This document shows, piece by piece, positions 24,585 to 32,292 of a DNA stretch of 37,413 nucleotides (the stretch's first letter is position 1; every line of letters starts with the position of its first letter). This DNA comes from Candidatus Atribacteria bacterium UBA6251 (lineage in GTDB: Bacteria > Atribacterota > Phoenicimicrobiia > Phoenicimicrobiales > Phoenicimicrobiaceae), in contig DJVR01000065.1 in assembly GCA_002441285.1 (NCBI GenBank), forward strand, positions 1 through 37,413, in the 5' to 3' direction. The notes beneath the pieces were generated by a model that ran no database searches, was not told where the DNA came from, and saw nothing but the letters and a program-made list of their open reading frames with translations. A program made the translations under genes and the position numbers.

Positions 24585-24613
24585 TTTATACTCTAAGCTT
24601 TTTTTTCTGTCAA
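24585..24613 (-). promoter_or_regulatory. Consensus promoter for the fmdB-type gene
   Basis: On the minus strand a perfect TTGACA (24613-24608) and TATAAA (24590-24585) are 17 bases apart. The -10 box ends 46 bases before the ATG at 24538. This is one of the best promoters in the window. Confidence 0.75.
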
Positions 24614-24681
24614 GAGCAATAAGACTTTAATCAACCTGAAAGATAATCACTTCTCTCTTATGACAACTTAAAAATAGGAAA

Positions 24682-24724
24682 GGAGAGGTGCAATTGCTCA
24701 ATTAGTAAGACTAATCATCTCTCC
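24682..24724 (-). terminator. Branched terminator at the end of the CHAT cluster
   Basis: Outer arms GGAGAGGTG (24682-24690) and CATCTCTCC (24716-24724) pair over nine bases with one G-U. Inside them ATTAG (24701-24705) and CTAAT (24711-24715) make a second small stem, and CAATTG lies between. On the minus strand the structure is followed by TTTCCTATTTTT. It lies 118 bases past the last gene of the leftward CHAT cluster and before the fmdB promoter, as a terminator of that cluster should. Confidence 0.7.
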
Positions 24725-24842
24725 AAGCAAAAAAATTCCTCATTTTTCAAAGATTTTCTTTTAACCAACCTTCTCTAACTATCTACCCTCGATATAAATA
24801 CTTTTTACTTTGATTTTATTAAATTGTCTTTATCTTCTTTCT

Positions 24843-25958
24843 TTACTTAATATATGCCCCTTTTATCATCTCCGTGATCCAGGTTTGTGCCTGATTATAT
24901 TTTTCTGCCGGAAGAGTAATAATTATCATAAATGACGTACCAGGATAAGTGGTTACCAGCGTGGCATAATTTATATTATCTTGGGGATTAACTTTAGAAT
25001 AAAGCTCTACTAAAGCACTTCTATTTCCCGCTGGCAATTGACTCTGCCCATGAAATTGATGATCTGGTTTTATTTGATTTACCATGCCTTGAACATATTG
25101 CTCCCCTAAAGTATACATTGCTACTATCCCAGCTCCATCGGGAGTGTTTAGAACTACACCTATTTCAGTAGTTTGCGCAGTAGTACTACCTGGAGGAATG
25201 GGAATACTGAAACGTCCCTGGGGATCTGAATACATATTTGCTCCACTAGCTACTGGTGTTTGAGTCGGAATAGTGGGTAAAACTGGCACAGTTGCCGTAG
25301 TTGTGGGTGGAGTAGTAGTCGTTTCGGTCGGGGGGCAAGGCACTTCTGAGGTTGGAGCAGGAGTGCTTACACTAGGCCCAGGTTGAGCAATTGGTGCTGG
25401 TTGTGGAGTAGGTTGAATAGCTACTGGGGCTCCACTTTGTATCTGAAAACTCATCACTGCTTGCGTAAAACCTGGTTGCAATTGAGTAAAATAATCAGGT
25501 AGAACGTCTAAAAGAATAGTATAAGCAAAATTACCACTCACCAACAGATAAGCTTCTGCTTGTAGGGTCAAACCAACTTGAGGGCTGAAAGTAAAACTCT
25601 TTTTTATAGCTGGTAAACCAGAAACGGAGGCAGGAAGTTGGGTCCCAGATTTATAACTGGGAAGCTGTTTAAAACCATTTTCTTCCGCAGCTGTAGCATA
25701 TTGATCTACACTTGCGCTAAAGGGTAATTGCTCAATCATAATAATTAATTCTCCCACCGTTCCTTGGGTAACTGAATAAGTAAAATATGCAGCCTGGGAA
25801 GAATCATAAGGAACAGCAGACTTCCAACCAACAGGGAGGTTAAAAGAAAAACGGCCTTGAGGATCAGAATAGAGGTTTCCTTGACTACAAACTATTCCTT
25901 CACTAAGAATTAAAGTAACTAAAATTATACCTATAATTAGTTTATAATTTATTCTCAT
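24843..25958 (-). CDS. Exported protein with two DPQGRFSF-type domains, third gene of the CHAT cluster
   Basis: The 371-residue product has a signal segment (about 7-27). A first domain follows (about 28-175), opening with LYSDPQGRFSFNLPVGW. A Pro/Thr/Val-rich linker (about 180-240) comes next, then a second domain (about 243-371) that opens with the near-identical MYSDPQGRFSIPIPPG. The opening motif resembles the start of PsbP-like or DUF1795-type domains, a tentative comparison. The linker suggests a spacer between two surface domains. It follows the CHAT gene by 129 bases, on the same strand. GGAG lies eight bases before the ATG. The function is unknown, but the same motif recurs in the first gene of the cluster. 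Confidence 0.8.
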   Translation of the reverse strand: MRINYKLIIGIILVTLILSEGIVCSQGNLYSDPQGRFSFNLPVGWKSAVPYDSSQAAYFTYSVTQGTVGELIIMIEQLPFSASVDQYATAAEENGFKQLPSYKSGTQLPASVSGLPAIKKSFTFSPQVGLTLQAEAYLLVSGNFAYTILLDVLPDYFTQLQPGFTQAVMSFQIQSGAPVAIQPTPQPAPIAQPGPSVSTPAPTSEVPCPPTETTTTPPTTTATVPVLPTIPTQTPVASGANMYSDPQGRFSIPIPPGSTTAQTTEIGVVLNTPDGAGIVAMYTLGEQYVQGMVNQIKPDHQFHGQSQLPAGNRSALVELYSKVNPQDNINYATLVTTYPGTSFMIIITLPAEKYNQAQTWITEMIKGAYIK

Positions 25959-26087
25959 TGCTTAATCTCCTTTCACTTTGCTTATTTTCTGTCAAAAAAT
26001 ATTTTTGAATAAATTTATTTCTCTCATTTTCTAACTAAACTGAATAAACAATAAAATAATCTGGGAGGTCTAAAATTCACCAGTATG

Positions 26088-29000
26088 CTATTGAAAATCT
26101 CCTATTAGGGTGAATCCTGCCCAGGCAACCGGAAGTTTATATTCCTTGGCTAATTCTCTTTGTGCTTGCGCTAATGCTTCTACTTTGGTTAATCCATTTC
26201 GTTTCCAGTATTCAAAAAATTTTACAAAAAGTTCCATAGTCGGTCGATCAAATACACTCCAGAGGCTGGCAATTACGGTTGGAGTTCCGGCATAGAGAAA
26301 AGACCTTACCAGACCAATTAATCCTTCTGCTTCGCTTAATTTACCCAGTCCTGTCTCGCATGCTCCCAAAACTATTAAATTAGATTCTAAATTCAGGTTA
26401 AATACTTCATAAGCTCTCAATTCTCCGTCATTCTTTCCATCTTTAGCTAAACAGATCATACTATATAAGGGTCTCAAGTCATCAGCCAAACCATGAGTTG
26501 ATAAATGAAGCACATCAAAATTAGAAGAGATCTCTTTAAACCTGGTTTCAGTGGCTTCTTTATCGATAAAAACATCCTGTAATGCAAAATTTCGAGCAAC
26601 TATCTTAACTTCTTCTGCGCTCATAGGCAAGGAAGGTAAATTAGATCCTTCAAAAGAAGGATTACCAAATCCTAAATAACTTTCTTGTTTTCCTTTATTC
26701 TTTCCCAGACAATAAGAATATACACTCAGCGAAGGAATATAAAAAAGGCTATACTGCTCGACTAAAAACTTATCTTCTTCCTGTAAAGCTTGAAAAGGAA
26801 TATAAAAAAGGCTACGGTGAGGGATTATTCCAACTATAGTTTTATTCCCTAATAAGTCTTTTACGGGAGCAAAGAGTAAATGATAAAGCTCTCTACAAAT
26901 CTTCTGATAATCATAATCACTCTCGGTAGCTGTAAAGGCTTCCCTAGCTTCCTCGACTTTTTGAGATAGATTGATACCTTTTAGGCTAATCTCTTTGGTT
27001 TTTATTCCACTCTGCTCTATCACCCAGACCAATACTCGATCACCCGTGATATAATAATCTATTAGTACAATCTCTTGATCCAGTATTTCTTTTACCTTAT
27101 CCAGAGTAAGAGGATTAATGGTCACCAAAGAAGCAACTTCAGGAGAATGATAATTTAAATCTTCTTTTAATTGGTAATAAATTTGTTGAAGTTTTCTTTG
27201 CAGATTTTGTAGTTCCTCAATATAAGCTGTGTTTTGTTCGGTAGATGGTTTAGCTCTTTCTTGACGCTCTTTTTCTTGAAGAAAACTAATTCTCATTTCT
27301 AAATCTTGAAGACGACTGATTATCTCTTCATCCTGGGCTTTAACTTTAAGCAGGGTACCTCCCAGGATGTCCAAAAAACTTCTTGCTCTTGCCCTTTCGG
27401 AATAATTAAAAGCCTCTTCAAATCGACCTAAATCCCACAGGGCTTCTATAGTTAAATCATAAGCTAAAAGTTTGTTTTCAAAAAAACCTCTCTTCATTTC
27501 GGTAGAAATAAGTTTTTCCCGTAATCCTTCTAAAATATCTACCGCTTTCTTAAAATAGATAAGGGATTCTTCTCTTTTCCCCTGTTCTAATAAAATCCTA
27601 CCTAAACCTGTTTGACAATACCAGATCATCTGGGAGTAATTTAATTTTTGAGCTAAATCTAAACCTTTTTGAAAATATTCCTCCGCTTTTACTATCTCCT
27701 TTAAATCCAGGTAGATAGTTCCCAAATTACCATAATCTAAAGCAAGATCAAAAGGTATATCTAATTCCTGGTGAATTCTCAAGGCTTCCAACTGGCTTTC
27801 TAAGGCAACTTCCAGATTCCCTATATGTTGATTTAATGCTGCAAAATTATTCATCAAGGCAGCAATCCTTGGTTGGACATTTAGTTTTTCATAAATTTTC
27901 ATAGCCTCAGTATAAGCGGAAATGGCATCCTGATATCTCTCCTCATTATTATAAACTACTCCTAAATTCATCCAGGCATCAGCAATAGTCATAGGATAAT
28001 CTAAAGTAGTCGCTAATCGAAGGACTCTGGTAATATAATTTTCCGCTTTTTTTAGATCATTGGTTTGTAAATAAAGACTACCTAGATTGGTATATATACC
28101 TATATCTCCAGGCATATTATATAACCGAATAAGTTCTTCTGCTTTTTCTAAAACCTGCTTGGCATTTTCAAAATCCCCCTTATCCAGATAGATAATTCCC
28201 ATATTATTAAGTACCCAAGCCTCCTGATACCCAAGCTCCATTTCTTGAGATAATCTTTGTCCATCTATTAAATATTGTAAGGCTTGATGGGGGTCTCCCC
28301 AAGTCTCATGATAAAGACGGGATAAAGAAAGTTTGCTGGCAAATTCTCCGCACTTGAAATTATTTTCTAAACTAATCTTTAAAGCAGATTCCGCAAATTC
28401 TTGAGCCTTCTGATAATCTCCTCTCTCTAGATAAACATTGGCTAAGTTATTTAAAGATAAAGTAGTTATTTCAACATTTTTAACCTGGTTGGCTAAATCA
28501 ATAGAATCCGAAAAATATTTTTCTGCTTTTTCTAAATCCCCTCGATAAAAAGAAATTATCCCCAAACTTAAAAAGGTAGAGGCTTTTCCAGAAATATCCC
28601 CCAGTTCTTCGGTTATTTGATACGCCAGCTGGGTATATTCTTCTGATTTAGTTAAATCCTGATAACTTTGATAAATACCAGCCAGGGCAATATACACCTT
28701 CATTATTCCAAAATTATCCTCTCTGTTTTTATAGTATTCTAAAGCTTGTAAAAGTACTTGCAGAGCTTCATCATCCTTACCCTGACGATACCAAGCCCTT
28801 CCTTGATAATAAAGACTATCTGCGAGTAAATCATCTCTTCCTTGAATCAGAGCAATTGCTTTTAAAATATTCATTTCTTCTACTAAAGAGGAATATTCTC
28901 CAGTTAGATAATTTTGACTAGCCCTATCCCGGATATATTTAATTACTTCCTGTTGCTGGTCTAAAGAAAGGTAAGTTATATCCAGAGAATAGGATAAAAA

Positions 29001-29183
29001 ATCTTTTTTTCTTATTTCGTTTTCTACCCATTGAGAAGGATCAAACTCCCTAAAATCAGGAAGAGTAATAGAGGTCCCATCATTTAAGGTAAGATCAAAA
29101 GCAAAAGTTATTAAAGAAAATAAAAATATTGTGCCTATATTTATTCCCAGGATAATTAGTTTAAAGATTTTTTTATTCACCAC
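26088..29183 (-). CDS. Exported TPR-CHAT domain protein (caspase-like peptidase family)
   Basis: This 1031-residue protein has an N-terminal hydrophobic segment (about 6-28), roughly ten TPR repeats (about 120-560, for example LGIISFYRGDLEKAEKYFSD and NLGSLYLQTNDLKKAENYIT), a charged coiled-coil stretch (about 620-680), and a C-terminal CHAT domain (about 740-1031). The CHAT His-Cys dyad is intact: H897 in LHLSTHG and C942 in VLGACETGLG, with the later ASLWSVFDRPT also conserved. CHAT proteins are caspase/separase-related proteases, some of which cut a partner when the TPRs bind a target. The signal segment puts it outside the cytoplasm, unlike known defence CHAT proteins. The start may be GTG at 29183 or the next GTG at 29180, which has better spacing to AGGGG. 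The target is unknown. Confidence 0.88.
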   Translation of the reverse strand: MVNKKIFKLIILGINIGTIFLFSLITFAFDLTLNDGTSITLPDFREFDPSQWVENEIRKKDFLSYSLDITYLSLDQQQEVIKYIRDRASQNYLTGEYSSLVEEMNILKAIALIQGRDDLLADSLYYQGRAWYRQGKDDEALQVLLQALEYYKNREDNFGIMKVYIALAGIYQSYQDLTKSEEYTQLAYQITEELGDISGKASTFLSLGIISFYRGDLEKAEKYFSDSIDLANQVKNVEITTLSLNNLANVYLERGDYQKAQEFAESALKISLENNFKCGEFASKLSLSRLYHETWGDPHQALQYLIDGQRLSQEMELGYQEAWVLNNMGIIYLDKGDFENAKQVLEKAEELIRLYNMPGDIGIYTNLGSLYLQTNDLKKAENYITRVLRLATTLDYPMTIADAWMNLGVVYNNEERYQDAISAYTEAMKIYEKLNVQPRIAALMNNFAALNQHIGNLEVALESQLEALRIHQELDIPFDLALDYGNLGTIYLDLKEIVKAEEYFQKGLDLAQKLNYSQMIWYCQTGLGRILLEQGKREESLIYFKKAVDILEGLREKLISTEMKRGFFENKLLAYDLTIEALWDLGRFEEAFNYSERARARSFLDILGGTLLKVKAQDEEIISRLQDLEMRISFLQEKERQERAKPSTEQNTAYIEELQNLQRKLQQIYYQLKEDLNYHSPEVASLVTINPLTLDKVKEILDQEIVLIDYYITGDRVLVWVIEQSGIKTKEISLKGINLSQKVEEAREAFTATESDYDYQKICRELYHLLFAPVKDLLGNKTIVGIIPHRSLFYIPFQALQEEDKFLVEQYSLFYIPSLSVYSYCLGKNKGKQESYLGFGNPSFEGSNLPSLPMSAEEVKIVARNFALQDVFIDKEATETRFKEISSNFDVLHLSTHGLADDLRPLYSMICLAKDGKNDGELRAYEVFNLNLESNLIVLGACETGLGKLSEAEGLIGLVRSFLYAGTPTVIASLWSVFDRPTMELFVKFFEYWKRNGLTKVEALAQAQRELAKEYKLPVAWAGFTLIGDFQ

Positions 29184-29251
29184 TTTCCCCTTCTTTATAA
29201 CTTCGATTTATCTTTACTTTCATTTTTCAATTTTTATAAAAACATAGCTTA

Positions 29252-31546
29252 TTATTGAATTAGTCCTAAAGCCCTTTTATAACTAAGTTTCATTCGGTTA
29301 AAATATTTTTGATCCTTCTCTAGAAAAGTATTCTGTGGAGCTTGAGTTAAAATAACATAACCCATTGCCGACATCGGACCATAAACTCCAGTATACATAA
29401 CATAAGTTTCTATATCAAAGCGAAAAACCGTCCCCTGATAAGTTCCTTGTAAATTTACCATTCCCTCAGTTAATTCAATTGCTCCGCTTCCGGGAGTGGG
29501 GACAATTTTAAACTCTTGCTTCAAGATGGATAAATCTGGAACCTGTTGTTGTAAAAGATAACTCATTTGTTGAGCTAAATCCTGAGCACTACTAAACTGC
29601 CCCATTAGACCTGGAAATAAAGTTAAAGCAGTAAGTCCACTACTATCTTCCGAAAAAGTAACATTTCTATTAAAAGAGTCTAGATTAACTAACCAGGTAG
29701 AAGGATATTCGATATACCCAGTAATTATAGGATTATGTCCAAAAGCTTGATTTAAACTATATTGTTTCCAAATAATCTCAGGTTGTTGAGGAACACCGGG
29801 AGTAGGTAAAGTAATACCACCTGGACCTGGTTGAGAGGGAACTGGCTGCCCTGGAGGAGTAAGAGTTATTCCTCCCTGTTCAGTAGCTCCGGGTGGCTGA
29901 CTAATTATACTCTCTGAACCAGTGGCAGGAGGAATAGTAGGAAGAGCTGGGGTGCTTTGCTGAGGTACAGTAGATAGAGAAGGCAGAGTGTCTCCTTCCC
30001 TTGGAATACCAACTTCCGAAGATATTCCTCGACCTAAAATAGAAAGGCTTTCTCCTAGCAAAGAAGTCCGAATTTTTTCAGTTAAAACCATTCCTATCCT
30101 AGAATTCAGATTCTTTATCGCAGAACCCATAGAATTATCTTCTTCTACTCCTCTTTTCACTCCCTTTAACACCCAACTTCCTATCGAAAGAGGAGCTTTA
30201 GTTACTGACATCTTGGAAGTAATGCTCCCTAAATTTTTAAGCACAGAACCTAAGGGGGCATTAATTGTCTCTCCCCGAAAAATTATTTTTGAATCAGGAT
30301 TAAGGACTATAGATTTACCTAATTCTTTTAGATAAGATAAATTCAAATTTTCTGAAAATAAGTTTCGATTTACTATCAAATGCGAAGAAATTTTCTTTCC
30401 CAACGCATTGGGAAATACTTTTCCATAATTATAGGCCTCAGACATAATTCTTCGAGAAACTGTCCAGGGTAATATAGGTTCCTTGGGAAAAAGATTAGCT
30501 AAAGGAGAGGCAAGGCTTTGAGAAATAAAAATAGGTTTAAAGGAATTAAAAAGCTTGTTATTATTTTTGTACATACCCCTTAAATAGTCATTCTGATTAA
30601 GCCCCTCAGAAAATCCTCTAGTCTGGGTGAAATTTTCTAAGTAGTTTAAGTCTATTTGATTGCCTTTCTTGACCCCTACTTCTTGTTTTTGAGGACTTCC
30701 AGCTGATCTTTGAATTCCAATTGGTTTTCCACATCCCGGACAAAACTTATAATCTGGTTCTAAAGGCATTCCGCAATATGGACAGAACTTAAAGGCTATT
30801 CCTTCACTGGTAGAGGTAGTAGTAGAAACAGATGGCGTTCCTGGGGTACTTACTACTGTGGCTATACCAGGTTCTGAAGTAATTGATCCAGTGCTTACCT
30901 TTAAAGAAAAGCTATTAATTATTGCTTCTAATTGAGGTAATATTTGTTCGAAATTTTCTCTAATGGTTTGTGCTTCTAAAATATAACCTTTATTATCTTT
31001 AACTAAATATACATCCACTGCCTTAATGGAAATTTTTGCATTATCTTCTCTATTTGTCTTGGTCCAGGTATAAAATCTTTTAATCGCCGGTAAATCACCA
31101 ATGGTTACCGCTTCCTCTCTAATCTTAGAATATTCAGGCATATTTTGAGGGTTCATCATCCACTCTTCTATTGAAATAGCGTAATTGGCTAAGGAAGAGT
31201 CAAATTTTTCAGCATAAACCGCAAAAGCAGCTATAATATAATCTCCTTCCAAAAGATCAACTTCTGCTTTACAAGTACCAGAAGTATCAATATCTTCATA
31301 TGGCTCCCAGGTTTCAGGATAATTAAAAGTAAAGCTGTAATCGGGGTCAGTATATGAATAAATATTGGGGACTGAAATTACCTCTGAAGAAACAGAAGGA
31401 ACCACGGTCGGAGAAGTAATATTAGTAGTAGGTGGAACGAGATTAGAATTGCTTTCAGTTAAAGAAGGTAAGCCTTGAGAAAAAACGGTATTTACCACTA
31501 TCAAGATCAAAATCAAAGCAAGCAAAGAAAAAAAGATTTTTCTCAT
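29252..31546 (-). CDS. Exported multi-domain protein with internal zinc ribbon, first gene of the CHAT cluster
   Basis: The 764-residue product has a signal segment (about 5-22) and a Ser/Thr/Pro-rich stretch. A domain opening with YTDPDYSFTFNYPETWEPY (about 64-215) resembles the domains in the third gene of the cluster. A zinc ribbon follows at 252-275 (CPYCGMPLEPDYKFCPGC; C255, C258, C269, C272). A region of about 250 residues without recognised homology comes next, then a Pro/Gly/Thr-rich linker (about 540-590) and a final domain (about 595-764) with YIEYPSTWLVNLDSFNRN. A zinc ribbon in an exported protein is unusual, because such ribbons usually sit in the cytoplasm. It starts the cluster; AGAGGTG precedes the ATG. 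No function is assigned. Confidence 0.8.
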   Translation of the reverse strand: MRKIFFSLLALILILIVVNTVFSQGLPSLTESNSNLVPPTTNITSPTVVPSVSSEVISVPNIYSYTDPDYSFTFNYPETWEPYEDIDTSGTCKAEVDLLEGDYIIAAFAVYAEKFDSSLANYAISIEEWMMNPQNMPEYSKIREEAVTIGDLPAIKRFYTWTKTNREDNAKISIKAVDVYLVKDNKGYILEAQTIRENFEQILPQLEAIINSFSLKVSTGSITSEPGIATVVSTPGTPSVSTTTSTSEGIAFKFCPYCGMPLEPDYKFCPGCGKPIGIQRSAGSPQKQEVGVKKGNQIDLNYLENFTQTRGFSEGLNQNDYLRGMYKNNNKLFNSFKPIFISQSLASPLANLFPKEPILPWTVSRRIMSEAYNYGKVFPNALGKKISSHLIVNRNLFSENLNLSYLKELGKSIVLNPDSKIIFRGETINAPLGSVLKNLGSITSKMSVTKAPLSIGSWVLKGVKRGVEEDNSMGSAIKNLNSRIGMVLTEKIRTSLLGESLSILGRGISSEVGIPREGDTLPSLSTVPQQSTPALPTIPPATGSESIISQPPGATEQGGITLTPPGQPVPSQPGPGGITLPTPGVPQQPEIIWKQYSLNQAFGHNPIITGYIEYPSTWLVNLDSFNRNVTFSEDSSGLTALTLFPGLMGQFSSAQDLAQQMSYLLQQQVPDLSILKQEFKIVPTPGSGAIELTEGMVNLQGTYQGTVFRFDIETYVMYTGVYGPMSAMGYVILTQAPQNTFLEKDQKYFNRMKLSYKRALGLIQ

Positions 31547-31988
31547 TCTATATTCACCTCTTTTGAGAAAAATTATTTTTTATCCAAATAATATTTATTA
31601 TGATATCTTGATTAAATCATAAACCTTTTTATAATCTTTTTAGATTATTTATCATCTTTTTCTGACCCAAGATAGTACTTTAACCTTTTTCCCTGTTTAT
31701 ATTATACCCTATATGTGTGAAATTTTGACCTAAGCAGGTTATAGAAAGCTCGGTTTAGAAGATGGAATCGTAATCTATTTTGAACTATAACTATAGGAGA
31801 TTGCTCCTTATTCTTCTGGAGTAAGATATTTTAAAATTCCTTTTTCTTTTATCTTTAATTCTTGTTCAAAATGATCTATTTATTTCAACAAAGTTAATTA
31901 ATCTAATTTTATAATAATCAATTGATACTTTTATCTAGCAAACAATTACATACTTTAGTAATTTATTCCAAAATCATTATCCCCTGGT

Positions 31989-32017
31989 TTGACAAATATT
32001 TAAAAAAGGTATAAAAT
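31989..32017 (+). promoter_or_regulatory. Consensus promoter upstream of the TrkH/KtrB gene
   Basis: A perfect TTGACA (31989-31994), 17 bases, then TAAAAT (32012-32017). Transcription would begin near 32024, leaving about 270 bases of leader before the transporter gene, with a hairpin in between. Confidence 0.75.
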
Positions 32018-32200
32018 TCGAAAGTAAAAAGAAAAGTTTGGCTCGCCAGATCTTTTCAAAACAAATTAATGAGAATTTATATAAAAAATAAGAGGTAATC
32101 TTTTAATCAGGAAAAATAATTTCTTTAACTTTTTTATGCATTCAATAAGTCTAAAGGAAGGATCATATCCTGAATATAATATCTTATTCTAAACCATAAC

Positions 32201-32239
32201 AGAGAAACTAAATATTAGATAGTTTCTCTATTTTAGTTT
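32201..32239 (+). terminator. Leader hairpin with two overlapping pairings, possible attenuator
   Basis: AGAGAAACTA (32201-32210) and TAGTTTCTCT (32220-32229) form a perfect 10-base stem, followed by the T-rich ATTTTAGTTT. An alternative pairing, AAACTAAA (32205-32212) with TTTAGTTT (32232-32239), would compete with it. The position, about 180 bases after a promoter and 60 before the potassium channel gene, fits a transcription attenuator or the end of a small RNA. No known riboswitch core is recognised. Confidence 0.5.
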
Positions 32240-32292
32240 AATAAAAGTTCTTAGAATTTAGAATAAATCACTTTTTATAAAAACCAAGTCAA

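Larger units (their letters stand above)
31547..32292. other. 746-base intergenic region between the CHAT cluster and the potassium genes
   Basis: The region separates two divergent units. It holds a 7-base palindrome (ATAATCT/AGATTAT at 31631-31648) upstream of the CHAT cluster, a consensus rightward promoter (31989-32017) and a hairpin (32201-32239). At 31819-31890 a minus-strand frame without a start codon reads like the end of a protein (EKGILKYLTPEE), possibly a worn remnant. I see no intact gene in it. Confidence 0.5.

Noticed and set aside
31819..31890. Minus-strand frame ending in EKGILKYLTPEE
   Set aside because: It reads like a protein end but has no start codon and is closed upstream by a stop; at most a worn remnant.
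32024..32292. Possible c-di-AMP (ydaO) riboswitch upstream of the potassium channel gene
   Set aside because: The gene context is right, but I cannot find the conserved GGGTGAATC-like core or the paired helices, so I call only an unassigned leader structure.
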